64,000 nt of DNA, from contig JAGTTO010000001.1 of the NCBI GenBank assembly GCA_018223435.1, positions 1,116,001 to 1,180,000 on the forward strand, written 5' to 3'. Origin of the DNA: Lachnospiraceae bacterium Marseille-Q4251 (GTDB lineage Bacteria > Bacillota > Clostridia > Lachnospirales > Lachnospiraceae). Both the position numbers and the translations under genes were made by a program. Under the pieces are notes generated by a model. The model searched no databases. It was not told where the DNA came from and worked only from the letters and a program-made list of their open reading frames with translations. Shown here piece by piece: positions 29,202 to 37,539 of this stretch; position 1 is the first letter of the stretch, and each line of letters begins with the position of its first letter.

Positions 29202-29555
29202 ATGAACAATCAGATTCTGTATGAACGACTGCGTGATCTCCGCGAGAGGAATCATTTCACGCAGGCCTTTGTCAGTTCCAAACTGAATATCGGCCGTGCA
29301 ACGTATTCCAACTACGAACGCGGCAAACGTACGCCTTCTCTGGATGTCATCATGGATCTGGCATCTTTCTACAAGGTGCCTTTCACCTATTTCCTCAATT
29401 CGGAAAATCTGGATCTCATCGCCGCTTCGAAAGAACCTCCCGTTCTGCCACTCACGCCTCCGGAACAGCAGCTGATGGATATCTACCGTTCACTGTCCTC
29501 CGAACGCCGGGAACAGTTGATTGAATTTGCTCTTTTTCTTCAAAATCAGCCCTGA
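29202..29555 (+). CDS. XRE family transcriptional regulator
   Basis: A 117-residue protein with an N-terminal Cro/C1 helix-turn-helix at residues 6-62: LRDLRERNHFTQAFVSSKLN then IGRATYSNYERGKRTPSLDV, the usual recognition-helix region. It is followed by a short C-terminal extension (EQQLMDIYRSLSSERREQLI) that may form dimer contacts. GGGAGG lies just before the start. It is likely a small autoregulated repressor. Its target could be the divergent small gene; no phage genes are nearby. Confidence 0.9.
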   Translation: MNNQILYERLRDLRERNHFTQAFVSSKLNIGRATYSNYERGKRTPSLDVIMDLASFYKVPFTYFLNSENLDLIAASKEPPVLPLTPPEQQLMDIYRSLSSERREQLIEFALFLQNQP

Positions 29556-29595
29556 TTTTGCCCTTTTTTATCTATTATAACTCTTTTTTTCTATT

Positions 29596-29625
29596 TTGCA
29601 AATGATTTTTATGCTATTATATAAT
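29596..29625 (+). promoter_or_regulatory. Promoter of second XRE gene
   Basis: TTGCAA (29596-29601), 18-base spacer, TATAAT (29620-29625). The transcribed leader holds GTTCCAA (29730-29736) / TTGGAAC (29741-29747) within a wider ACTGAC...GTCAGT pair (29723-29763), a hairpin just before the ribosome site. Confidence 0.65.
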
Positions 29626-29799
29626 TGATATTTGTTCCATTTTTATTTTCCAGATACTACACTTATGATAGTATAACTCTGCGAAAAGTGGCAGTTTCCT
29701 GCGCCTCTTTGCAGGATATGAGACTGACCGTTCCAAACCCTTGGAACATCCCGAATAGTCAGTTATATGGATTCTCAAAAACAGAAAGGCGGACTACAC

Positions 29800-30048
29800 A
29801 TGAAAAGTGACAAACGAAAACAGCAGTACAAACAGCTCGGTCTGGCAGTTGCCTATTACCGTAAAATGCATGGTCTGACACAGCTTCAGCTGGCAGAGGA
29901 GTGCGATCTGAGCCGCACCCACATCAGCAACCTGGAGGCTCCGAACATGCCCACCAGCATTTCCCTGGAAGCGCTCTTCGACATCGCTGACGTACTGGAA
30001 GTTCCCATCAAATGTTTCTTTGATTTCCCGGATGCCTCCGGCAAATAA
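29800..30048 (+). CDS. Small XRE family regulator
   Basis: An 82-residue protein that is almost entirely a Cro/C1 helix-turn-helix: LAVAYYRKMHGLTQLQLAEE, then CDLSRTHISNLEAPNMPTS, and SLEALFDIADVLEVPIKCFF, ending two residues after the fifth helix. I start at 29800 because AAAGGCGG precedes that ATG, while the earlier ATG at 29767 has no ribosome site. The gene sits between its own promoter and a clear terminator, so it is monocistronic. Target unknown. Confidence 0.85.
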   Translation: MKSDKRKQQYKQLGLAVAYYRKMHGLTQLQLAEECDLSRTHISNLEAPNMPTSISLEALFDIADVLEVPIKCFFDFPDASGK

Positions 30049-30060
30049 ATATCGACTTTC

Positions 30061-30090
30061 AATCCCCGGTCCTGCACCGGGGATTTTTAT
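30061..30090 (+). terminator. Terminator of second XRE gene
   Basis: AATCCCCGGT (30061-30070) / ACCGGGGATT (30076-30085) with a 5-base loop and a T run. Confidence 0.88.
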
Positions 30091-30162
30091 TAGTATTTCC
30101 TTAACAAACTGGACAATTCCCTTCTCAAATGATATGATTGAGCGGATTGGAGGCGAATGCTT

Positions 30163-31281
30163 ATGATTAAAACATTGTTGAAACCATTGTCTTTCCTTCC
30201 TGCACTGATGCTGATGTATATGATTTATTCGTTTTCCGCCCAGCCCGGAGAAGTCTCCTCGGCACTGAGCTATAAAGTCAGTTACAAGATTGTCCAGACA
30301 GCGGACTATATCTTTGATGGTGGGCATGAGGAATGGCAGCTTTCCCAGTGGGCCGATAAGATCAACTTTATCACCCGGAAGCTGGCCCATATGACAGAAT
30401 ATTTTGCCCTGGCCGTGGCGGTTTCTTTTCCGCTCTATGTGTACGGGCTCCACGGTTTTCTCCTGATGCTGGTGGCGGGAATCATCTGCGTGGGCTTTTC
30501 CTGCGGGGATGAATACCATCAATCCTTCGTGGCGGGACGGTCCCCCGCGGTGAAGGATGTCTGCATCGACAGCTTCGGCGTTTTCTGGGGAATCATTCTC
30601 GTACGAATCATCGGCTGGACCGGCAGAAAGACGATCTTCCGTCCCCGGAAGAAAAAGAAGAAGGCCGCTGCTTATGAGTATGAGTACGAACAGGAACCAG
30701 CCTGGGAGGAAGCTCCTGCAAAGCCGAAGAAGAAGTTTTTTGGCAGAAAGAAGAAAAACAGTCGGGAAGAATATTATGAACCCCAGGAGGGCTATGGACC
30801 CCAGGGCGGTTATGGACCCGGACCGCAGCAGCCGGTATACCGGAATCCCCAGACACGGCGGGCTCCCTACCATTATAATGGCCCGCAGAATCAGTACGAT
30901 CCCCGGTATGCGAAAAATCCGCAGAATGGGTATCATCCTGAAAATGGAGACTATTCTCCGGATGGAAACGATGAGCCGCAGGAGGGGTATTACAACCCGA
31001 AAAATAACTATGAGCCACAGAATGGCTATTACGACCCTGAAAACAACTACCAGTCCCAGAATGGCTACGACGCCCGGAGCGATTATCCCCCGGAAGACGG
31101 TTATGATAATCAGGATAACTACAATCCGGACGAAAATTACGAGCCCCAGGACGGCTACTACGAACCGGAAAACGGCTATGACCCGCAGAATGGCTACGGC
31201 CCCGAGTACGGTTACGGTCCGGAAGCTCCTGTGAAGAAAAAGAAAAAAGAAAAAGACTGGATCTTCGACGACTTTGTCTGA
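30163..31281 (+). CDS. VanZ-like membrane protein with long repetitive disordered tail
   Basis: About 372 residues. I prefer the start at 30163 because GGAGG at 30149-30153 is 9 bases away; the ATG at 30157 is only 3 bases away. Residues 1-150 are a VanZ-like domain with four membrane helices (LSFLPALMLMYMIYSFSAQP, KLAHMTEYFALAVAVSFPLY, and DEYHQSFVAGRSPAVKDVCI, the conserved E/H/R cluster). A lysine-rich stretch (RPRKKKKKAAAYEYEYEQEP) follows. Residues about 200-355 are an imperfect repeat of the type PQNGYYDPENNY, rich in Tyr, Asn, Pro, Gln and acidic residues. The C-terminus is KKKKEKDWIFDDFV. The VanZ domain is linked to glycopeptide resistance only in one family member; function here is unknown. 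Confidence 0.85.
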   Translation: MIKTLLKPLSFLPALMLMYMIYSFSAQPGEVSSALSYKVSYKIVQTADYIFDGGHEEWQLSQWADKINFITRKLAHMTEYFALAVAVSFPLYVYGLHGFLLMLVAGIICVGFSCGDEYHQSFVAGRSPAVKDVCIDSFGVFWGIILVRIIGWTGRKTIFRPRKKKKKAAAYEYEYEQEPAWEEAPAKPKKKFFGRKKKNSREEYYEPQEGYGPQGGYGPGPQQPVYRNPQTRRAPYHYNGPQNQYDPRYAKNPQNGYHPENGDYSPDGNDEPQEGYYNPKNNYEPQNGYYDPENNYQSQNGYDARSDYPPEDGYDNQDNYNPDENYEPQDGYYEPENGYDPQNGYGPEYGYGPEAPVKKKKKEKDWIFDDFV

Positions 31282-31292
31282 TCCATACCGAA

Positions 31293-31325
31293 AAATCCCG
31301 ACTCCTGGCAGCCGGGATTTTTTTC
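31293..31325 (+). terminator. Terminator of VanZ-like gene
   Basis: AAATCCCG (31293-31300) / CGGGATTT (31313-31320) with a T run to 31325. Confidence 0.85.
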
Positions 31326-31370
31326 GTCACAAAAATTTCACAATTTTTCTGGTTCACATTTCAAAAAAGG

Positions 31371-31379
31371 TGCTATAAT
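31371..31379 (+). promoter_or_regulatory. Extended -10 promoter of the bL25 gene
   Basis: TGCTATAAT (TATAAT at 31374-31379) with TG extension; a weak TTCACA lies 15 bases upstream. Confidence 0.55.
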
Positions 31380-31457
31380 ACGGAACTGAACAAAGAAATT
31401 ATCAATCAGATCTATGAATCCGACTGAATAAATAGTTGATTTTAGGAGGCATTTATC

Positions 31458-32054
31458 ATGATTACACTGAAAGTTGAAAAAAGGAACCCGGAAGTAAAGG
31501 CAAAGAAACTGAGACGCGACGGTTTCGTCTGCGGCGTCCTTTACGGAAAAGAAATGAAGGAGTCTACTCCCATTCAGCTCATGGAGCCGGAAGCCCTCCG
31601 CTTTATCAAAGCCAACAAAGAAGGTACTCAGGTAATGCTTGATCTCGACGGAAAACAGGTCGATGCCCTTGTAAAAAATATCGACTATGATCCCATGAAG
31701 AAACAGATCATGGCTCTGGATTTCCAGGCTCTGGTCGCCGGTGAGACCGTCGCCACCTCTGTTCAGGTCATTCTGGAAAATGAGGATGCCGCTCAGGGTA
31801 TCGTAGAGCAGACGCTGAATGAGGTTCACTATAAAGCAGATCCTGCCAACATGCTGGACACCATCGTCATTGACTTCAAGACCCTTTCCCCGGATGTCCG
31901 TGAATTCCATGTAAAAGATCTGGTCATTCCGGAAGGCAAGACCGTACACATCACCACGCCGGAGGATACGCTGATCTTCCACATTGCCGAGTATGCCAAC
32001 AATGGCGAGGATGAGGTTGCAGAAGATAGCGATGCAGACGCTGCCAAAGCCTGA
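31458..32054 (+). CDS. rplY: Ribosomal protein bL25, Ctc form
   Basis: A 198-residue protein of the long Ctc type: an N-terminal 5S rRNA-binding L25 domain (KAKKLRRDGFVCGVLYGKEM, VDALVKNIDYDPMKKQIM) and a C-terminal TL5 domain (FHVKDLVIPEGKTVHITTPE), with an acidic tail. AGGAGG lies before the ATG. It binds 5S rRNA in the large subunit; in Bacillus the gene is a general stress gene. Here it has its own promoter and terminator. Confidence 0.95.
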   Translation: MITLKVEKRNPEVKAKKLRRDGFVCGVLYGKEMKESTPIQLMEPEALRFIKANKEGTQVMLDLDGKQVDALVKNIDYDPMKKQIMALDFQALVAGETVATSVQVILENEDAAQGIVEQTLNEVHYKADPANMLDTIVIDFKTLSPDVREFHVKDLVIPEGKTVHITTPEDTLIFHIAEYANNGEDEVAEDSDADAAKA

Positions 32055-32070
32055 ATGGACTGAAAGATCA

Positions 32071-32121
32071 TATCACAGAAAAGCCAGTCGGAGTGATTTT
32101 CCGACTGGCTTTTCTGTGATA
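32071..32121. terminator. Very long perfect-stem bidirectional terminator
   Basis: A 22-base perfect inverted repeat, arms 32071-32092 and 32100-32121, with a 7-base loop. It contains AAAAGCCAGTCGGA / TCCGACTGGCTTTT, so it provides a U-run in either direction and can end both the bL25 and the LysR transcripts. Confidence 0.85.
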
Positions 32122-32127
32122 CCTGCG

Positions 32128-32160
32128 AATTGCACCCGCTGCTCCGCAGCTCACGCAATT
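32128..32160. repeat. Nested palindrome at the 3' end of the LysR gene
   Basis: AATTGC (32128-32133) / GCAATT (32155-32160) enclose CTGC (32139-32142) / GCAG (32146-32149). The last base is the first base of the LysR stop codon (complement). A sequence of the same design lies at 33036-33067, on the other side of the gene. Confidence 0.5.
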
Positions 32161-33008
32161 TATTTCATGCATATATCCAGAAACTTCTGCACCAGACTCG
32201 TCGGCTGCTTTCCTTTTTTCCAGATCAGGAGAATCTTCGTCTCCAGGGCCGGCTCCGCCAGGGTCTCTATATGGAGCCCCTCGCAGAAGCAGCGCATGGA
32301 TTCCGGGAAAATCGCCACGGCCAGCCCCTCCCGCACCCAGAGCATGGCTCCTCTCGCGTCGTCGCAGAGGCAGAAAATATCCGGGGTCAGATTCTGGGCA
32401 GAAAAAGCGTCCATGATAAATTTTTCATATCTCCGGTACAAAATCAGCGGGCTGTTCATGAGATCCTTCAATCGAAGACCGCACTCCCGCTCCAGCCGCA
32501 TCTCTGAAGGGATCACGGCGATCATCGGCTCCTGATGAAGCTCCGTATATTCCACGCCGTCCAGCCGTAAGGGCGTCCGCACCACGGCCACATCCACAAT
32601 TCCATCCATCAGATAATTATATAAGGTATAAGTGATCCCGTCGTGAACTTCAAAGTTTACATCGGGATTTTTTCGGGCAAACTCTGAGATGAAGGGCATC
32701 ATGGTACCCACAGTGGTCGGCGTCATGCCGATACGAAGCACCCGCTTCTTTCCGGCTTCCGCCACCTCCTGCCGGGTGGAGCTCACAAAATTCAGAAGAT
32801 TCTCCGCCCTTTCATACAGAAGCTTTCCTGCTTCTGTCAGCGTCACCCCTGTCCTGGTCCGCTCAAACAGTGTGACGTTGAGCTCCGCCTCCAGCTGCTT
32901 CATCTGATAGCTCAGGGGCGGCTGTGACATGTTAAGCCGCCGGGCCGCTTCGTTGATACTCCCCGTCGTCGCGATCTCCCGAAAATATTCCAGCTGCCTG
33001 ATCTCCAT
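32160..33008 (-). CDS. LysR family transcriptional regulator
   Basis: A 282-residue regulator with the winged helix-turn-helix at residues 1-60 (MEIRQLEYFREIATTGSINE, AARRLNMSQPPLSYQMKQLE) and the periplasmic-binding-type effector domain from about 90 to 282. GGAGG lies upstream of the ATG. It diverges from a heterodimeric ABC exporter across a 214-base gap, the standard arrangement for a LysR protein and its target. The inducing ligand cannot be told. This gene is complete, unlike the LysR remnant at 50394-50537. Confidence 0.93.
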   Translation of the reverse strand: MEIRQLEYFREIATTGSINEAARRLNMSQPPLSYQMKQLEAELNVTLFERTRTGVTLTEAGKLLYERAENLLNFVSSTRQEVAEAGKKRVLRIGMTPTTVGTMMPFISEFARKNPDVNFEVHDGITYTLYNYLMDGIVDVAVVRTPLRLDGVEYTELHQEPMIAVIPSEMRLERECGLRLKDLMNSPLILYRRYEKFIMDAFSAQNLTPDIFCLCDDARGAMLWVREGLAVAIFPESMRCFCEGLHIETLAEPALETKILLIWKKGKQPTSLVQKFLDICMK

Positions 33009-33035
33009 AGATAATACCTCCTTTGATAATTACAC

Positions 33036-33067
33036 GGATTGCTCCGTGCTTCGCACTCCCGCAATCC
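33036..33067. repeat. Nested palindrome upstream of the LysR gene
   Basis: GGATTGC (33036-33042) / GCAATCC (33061-33067) enclose GTGC (33046-33049) - TTC - GCAC (33053-33056). Same architecture as the unit at 32128-32160. A rightward TATAAT for the ABC exporter lies at 33176-33181, with a weak -35. Confidence 0.5.
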
Positions 33068-33222
33068 TGCCCGCTATTCGCATATCGCGAAACTTACGCT
33101 CCTCTTTTATACTTATATATTTTTTATATCAATCTGCTTTAAAAACAATATTACTCATATTACATTGTACAAGACTATAATGGATAAGTCAAAGCGGAAA
33201 AAAATATTTAGGAGGGAAAAAC

Positions 33223-34968
33223 ATGCGCTCACTTGCGTGCTATCTGAAAGAATATAAAAAGGAAAGTATTCTTGCACCGTTTTTCAAGTTTCTGGAAGTC
33301 GTGTTTGACCTGATCGTTCCCCTTGTCATTGCCCAGATCATCGATGTGGGAGTGGCTCAGAACGACCACGGTTACATTGTCCAGAGATTTTTTATTCTGA
33401 TCCTTATGGCGGCAGCCGGTCTTACCTGCAGCTTCACCGCCCAGTACTTCGCAGCGAAAGCCAGCGTCGGCTTCGCTGCAAATCTCCGTCAGGCCGTTTT
33501 CGACCACATCCAGCGCCTCTCATTTAGCGAGCTGGATACCCTCGGAACAGACACCCTGATTACCCGTCTGACTGATGATGTGAACCAGGTCCAGAACGGA
33601 CTGAACATGGGTCTTCGCCTGCTTCTTCGAAGCCCCTTCATCGTTCTCGGTTCCATGGTCATGGCCTTCACAATCAACATCCGCTGCGCCCTGGTTTTCG
33701 TGGTTGCGATCCCTATCCTTTTCCTGGTGGCCTTCGTTATCATGTATGTCAGCATCCCGCTTTTCAAAAAAGTGCAGGGCCGTCTGGACGCCGTTACCCG
33801 TCTGACCCGTGAAAACCTCACTGGCGTCCGCGTCATCCGCGCCTTCTGCCGGGAAGAGCAGTCCGTAGAAGAGTTTGACGCCCGCAACCGAGACCTCACC
33901 AAACTGAATGAGTTTGTCGGAAGGATCTCCGCTTTCCTCAATCCGGCAACCTATGTGCTCATCAACATCGCCACCGTCTTCCTGATCCAGAAAGCCGGTG
34001 TGGAGGTAAACCTCGGAAACATGCAGCAGGGTGAAGTCGTTGCTCTCTACAACTACATGGCTCAGATGATCGTGGAGCTCATCAAACTGGCTTCCCTGAT
34101 CATCACCCTGAACAAATCCGCCGCCTGCGCCGAGCGTGTGGCCGGCATTCTGAAAGTCCGTTCTTCCATGGATTACAAGGAAAAAAACGTTTCCGCGAAA
34201 AAGAACAGCCCGGCTGTCACCTTTGACAACGTAACCTTCTGCTACCAGAACAGCAAGGCTCCCAGCCTTTCCAACATCAGCTTTTCCATAAAACCCGGAC
34301 AAACCGTCGGCATCATCGGTGGTACCGGAAGCGGAAAATCCACTCTGGTCAGCCTAATCACCCGTTTCTACGATGCCAGCGAAGGAAAAGTCCTCGTGGA
34401 CGGCGTGGATGTCAAAGATTATCCCCGCGGTGCGCTCCGCCGTAAAATCGGCGTGGTTCCCCAGAAAGCAGCTCTTTTCCAGGGAAGTATCCGTGCCAAC
34501 ATGAAATGGGGCCGCGATGACGCCACAGATAAAGACATCTGGGAAGCACTCACAATCGCCCAGGCCAAAGAGATTGTCGAGAAAAAAGACGGCCAGCTGG
34601 ATTTCCATCTGGAGCAGAACGGCCGGAACCTCTCCGGCGGTCAGAGACAGCGTCTCACCATCGCCCGTGCCCTCGTGAAAAAACCTGAATTCCTGATTCT
34701 GGACGACAGTGCCAGCGCTCTGGACTTTGCCACCGACGCCGCCCTTCGGAAAGCGCTTCACAGCCTCAGCGGCAACGTAACCACCTTCCTGGTGTCCCAG
34801 CGTGCAGCCAGCATCCGTCAGGCGGACCTGATCCTCGTTCTGGACGACGGCCTTCTCGCCGGAAAAGGCACTCATCAGGAGCTCATGTCTTCCTGCGAGA
34901 CCTACCGCGAGATCTTCTTCTCTCAGTTTCCTGAGGAACGCAAAAACTACAAGGAGGCAGCCAAATGA
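33223..34968 (+). CDS. ABC exporter half-transporter 1 (degenerate site subunit)
   Basis: A 581-residue type IV ABC exporter: six membrane helices to about residue 310, then an ATPase domain. Walker A is GGTGSGKST near 365 and the signature LSGGQRQR is intact near 469. The catalytic position after Walker B is aspartate, not glutamate (FLILDDSASALD), and the switch histidine is glutamine (LVSQRAAS). This is the pattern of the non-hydrolytic half of heterodimeric exporters such as LmrCD, BmrCD and TM287/288. It overlaps its partner by 4 bases and diverges from a LysR gene. Likely exports drugs, lipids or peptides. Confidence 0.94.
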   Translation: MRSLACYLKEYKKESILAPFFKFLEVVFDLIVPLVIAQIIDVGVAQNDHGYIVQRFFILILMAAAGLTCSFTAQYFAAKASVGFAANLRQAVFDHIQRLSFSELDTLGTDTLITRLTDDVNQVQNGLNMGLRLLLRSPFIVLGSMVMAFTINIRCALVFVVAIPILFLVAFVIMYVSIPLFKKVQGRLDAVTRLTRENLTGVRVIRAFCREEQSVEEFDARNRDLTKLNEFVGRISAFLNPATYVLINIATVFLIQKAGVEVNLGNMQQGEVVALYNYMAQMIVELIKLASLIITLNKSAACAERVAGILKVRSSMDYKEKNVSAKKNSPAVTFDNVTFCYQNSKAPSLSNISFSIKPGQTVGIIGGTGSGKSTLVSLITRFYDASEGKVLVDGVDVKDYPRGALRRKIGVVPQKAALFQGSIRANMKWGRDDATDKDIWEALTIAQAKEIVEKKDGQLDFHLEQNGRNLSGGQRQRLTIARALVKKPEFLILDDSASALDFATDAALRKALHSLSGNVTTFLVSQRAASIRQADLILVLDDGLLAGKGTHQELMSSCETYREIFFSQFPEERKNYKEAAK

Positions 34969-36728
34969 GTAACAGCAAAAAGAAAAAAATGCCAAAAGGC
35001 AGTATGGAGACCTTCTTTAAAGTCCTTCGGATGATCGGAAATTACCGTTTTCTTCTGATCTTAAGTATTGTTTTGGCTGCAGTCACCGTCGTGCTGCAGC
35101 TCTATGTACCGATCCTTTTCGGAAATGCCATTGATGAAGTAGTCGGCGCCCATGCCGTTGATTTTGACCGGATGTGGTATTACCTCTCCCGGATTCTCGT
35201 CATGGTTATCGTCTCCTCCGTTTCCACCTGGGTTATGAGCATCATCAACAACCGGATGACCTACCGCACGGTACAGGATATCCGTGCCAAAGCCATCCGT
35301 CACATTCAGGAGCTGCCGCTCTCCTATCTGGATCAGCACAGCACCGGTGATATCATCAGCCGTGTCATCGCCGATACCGATATCCTCTCCGACGGTCTTC
35401 TTCTTGGCTTCACCCAGCTGTTTTCCGGTATCGTGACCATCGTCGGAACCCTGATCTTCATGTTTTCCAAAAACGTCTGGATCACCCTCCTGGTTATCGT
35501 CCTGACACCGTTAAGCTTTTTCGTGGCCAAATTCATCTCCAGCCACTCCTTCCAGATGTTCCGGAAGCAGAGTGAGACCCGCGGAAAACAGACCGCTCTC
35601 ATCGAGGAGATGATCGGAAATCAGAAAGTCGTACAGGCCTTCGGTTATGAGGACAAGGCTTCCGAGCGTTTCGCAGAGATCAACGAGGATCTGAAAAACT
35701 ACAGCCAGAAAGCTGTGTTCTACAGCAGCCTGACGAACCCCTCCACCCGCTGCGTCAACAACATCATCTACGCAGGCGTGGCTCTGGTCGGCGCTTTCAT
35801 GATCCCAGGCGGCTTCCTCACCGTCGGCGGCCTCTCCGTACTGCTCTCCTACGCGAACCAGTACATGAAGCCCTTCAACGACATCAGCTCCGTCATCACC
35901 GAGCTTCAGAACGCTCTGGCCTGCGCCGGACGTATCTTCGAGCTTCTGGAAGAACCGGCTGAGGTTCCCGAGGAGAAAAAAGAAATGGGCAAAGCAGCCG
36001 GAGAAGTCAACATCGAACATGTATCCTTCTCCTATGATAAATCCAAAAAGCTCATCGAAGACTTTAACTTTGAATCCAAACCCGGTATGCGCGTGGCCAT
36101 TGTAGGCCCCACCGGCTGTGGAAAGACCACTTTCATCAACCTGCTGATGCGCTTCTATGACACGGACAAAGGCGATATTCTCGTGGACGGTCAGCCCATC
36201 AAGAATGTGACCCGCCATTCCCTCAGAAGCAACTACGGTATGGTGCTCCAGGACACCTGGATCAAGAGCGGCACCGTCCGTGAGAACATCTGCATCGGAA
36301 AGCCCAATGCCACCGATGAGGAGATCAAAGAGGCAGCCAAACGCTCCCACAGCTGGGAATTTATCCGCCGTCTGCCCGACGGACTGGACACGGTTCTCAC
36401 CGAGGACAGCTTAAGCCAGGGCCAGAAACAGCTTCTCTGCATCACCCGCGTCATGCTCTGCCTGCCGCCCATGCTGATTCTCGACGAGGCAACCTCCAGC
36501 ATCGATACCCGTACCGAGCTGCAGATTCAGGAAGCCTTCGATCAGCTCATGCAGGGACGCACAAGCTTCATCGTAGCCCATCGTCTCTCCACGATCCGCA
36601 ATGCGGACTGGATTCTGGTCATGAAAGACGGCCAGATCATCGAGCAGGGCACCCACGACGACCTTATGAAGGAGGACGGTTTCTACAACCACCTCTACAA
36701 CAGCCAGTTTGTCAACGTGGCTCAGTAA
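34965..36728 (+). CDS. ABC exporter half-transporter 2 (catalytic site subunit)
   Basis: A 587-residue partner of the preceding gene with six helices and an ATPase domain. Walker A GPTGCGKTT is near residue 381, Walker B ends in the catalytic glutamate (MLILDEATSSID), and the switch histidine is present (IVAHRLS). Its own signature is altered to LSQGQKQ, so the productive ATP site is built from this Walker A/B and the intact LSGGQ of the other subunit, while the second site is degenerate. The ATGA overlap suggests coupled, equimolar synthesis. Confidence 0.94.
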   Translation: MSNSKKKKMPKGSMETFFKVLRMIGNYRFLLILSIVLAAVTVVLQLYVPILFGNAIDEVVGAHAVDFDRMWYYLSRILVMVIVSSVSTWVMSIINNRMTYRTVQDIRAKAIRHIQELPLSYLDQHSTGDIISRVIADTDILSDGLLLGFTQLFSGIVTIVGTLIFMFSKNVWITLLVIVLTPLSFFVAKFISSHSFQMFRKQSETRGKQTALIEEMIGNQKVVQAFGYEDKASERFAEINEDLKNYSQKAVFYSSLTNPSTRCVNNIIYAGVALVGAFMIPGGFLTVGGLSVLLSYANQYMKPFNDISSVITELQNALACAGRIFELLEEPAEVPEEKKEMGKAAGEVNIEHVSFSYDKSKKLIEDFNFESKPGMRVAIVGPTGCGKTTFINLLMRFYDTDKGDILVDGQPIKNVTRHSLRSNYGMVLQDTWIKSGTVRENICIGKPNATDEEIKEAAKRSHSWEFIRRLPDGLDTVLTEDSLSQGQKQLLCITRVMLCLPPMLILDEATSSIDTRTELQIQEAFDQLMQGRTSFIVAHRLSTIRNADWILVMKDGQIIEQGTHDDLMKEDGFYNHLYNSQFVNVAQ

Positions 36729-36741
36729 AAATTCAATCAAA

Positions 36742-36781
36742 GAAATCCGCGAAGCCTCAAAGCTTCGCGGATTTCTTTTTT
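36742..36781. terminator. Bidirectional terminator after the ABC exporter
   Basis: GAAATCCGCGAAGC (36742-36755) / GCTTCGCGGATTTC (36762-36775) with a 6-base loop and T run; the left side gives A residues for the opposite strand, serving the phosphoesterase gene too. Confidence 0.9.
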
Positions 36782-37475
36782 ATAAAATTCTTTCCGGTTT
36801 AAATTTCAGATAATCCCCGGACACCAGCCGGTAATAAACGCCATTCACTTCGCCCTTGAAACTATCGTCAAACCGTTCTTTTCCATGACAGTGGGAATAG
36901 ATCACCTGCTCGGCTCCATACTCCTCGGCTATCCTCGTGAAGGGACTTTCCATCTCCCCGATGGTCGTCGGCGGATAGTGAAGAAACATCAGAAACTTCT
37001 CATAACCTGCGGCCTTCGCCGCCTCAAAAGAGACTCGAAGACGTTCTGTCTCCCGCTTGCGGATTTTCAGGAAATGCTCGATGGAATCTTTTCCCTCGTA
37101 ACAGTAGCCCTTCGTGCCCACCAGAGCATAGCCCTCATAGACGGCAAAATTATTCTGGAGAAAGAAAAAGCGGCCCGCAAATTCCTGATTCAGCCGCTCC
37201 GTCTTCTTGGCATCCCAGAACATGTCATGGTTTCCCCGAAGGAGAATCTTCCGTCCGGGCAGGCTCTCAATAAATGCAAAATCCGCCTCGCACTCCTTCA
37301 CATTTCTTCCCCAGGAATGGTCTCCGGTGAGGACGATCGTATCCTCCGGCGTGATCTTTTTTCTCCAGTATTTCTCGATCTTCTTTTCGTGATCCTTCCA
37401 GACGGGATCAAAAATATCCATGGGCTTATCCACAGAAAAAGAGAGATGCATATCTCCCAGCGCATACAATGCCAT
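36780..37475 (-). CDS. Metallophosphoesterase
   Basis: A 231-residue calcineurin-like phosphoesterase. Metal-binding motifs are in order: GDMHLS near residue 7, TGDHSWG, LLRGNHDMFWD, MFLHYPP and YSHCHGK. I start at 37475, where AAGGG precedes the ATG; the longer frame to 37520 would run through the terminator of the upstream permease gene (37497-37529). Substrate unknown; many relatives are cyclic-nucleotide or nucleotide phosphodiesterases. It reads in the same direction as the c-di-GMP/permease operon but behind its terminator. Confidence 0.88.
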   Translation of the reverse strand: MALYALGDMHLSFSVDKPMDIFDPVWKDHEKKIEKYWRKKITPEDTIVLTGDHSWGRNVKECEADFAFIESLPGRKILLRGNHDMFWDAKKTERLNQEFAGRFFFLQNNFAVYEGYALVGTKGYCYEGKDSIEHFLKIRKRETERLRVSFEAAKAAGYEKFLMFLHYPPTTIGEMESPFTRIAEEYGAEQVIYSHCHGKERFDDSFKGEVNGVYYRLVSGDYLKFKPERIL

Positions 37476-37496
37476 ATCTTTCCCTTCTTTCCAAAA

Positions 37497-37529
37497 ATCC
37501 CCTGCTCGCTCGTCCGGCAAACAGGGGAT
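37497..37529 (-). terminator. Terminator of the NCS1 permease operon
   Basis: Minus strand ATCCCCTG (37529-37522) / CAGGGGAT (37504-37497) with an 17-base loop, followed by TTTTTGG. Confidence 0.7.
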
Positions 37530-37539
37530 CTCACATTTT

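Noticed and set aside
29794..30936. 380-residue minus-strand frame across the XRE and VanZ genes
   Set aside because: It runs through two well-supported genes and a terminator on the other strand and has no ribosome site.
30750..31240. Possible CRISPR or DNA tandem repeat in the VanZ tail
   Set aside because: The repeats are in the protein; at the DNA level units differ in length and sequence, and there are no spacers of constant size.
33001..33222. Riboswitch in the LysR/ABC gap
   Set aside because: The palindrome resembles the one at 32128 on the far side of lysR and no riboswitch core was recognised.
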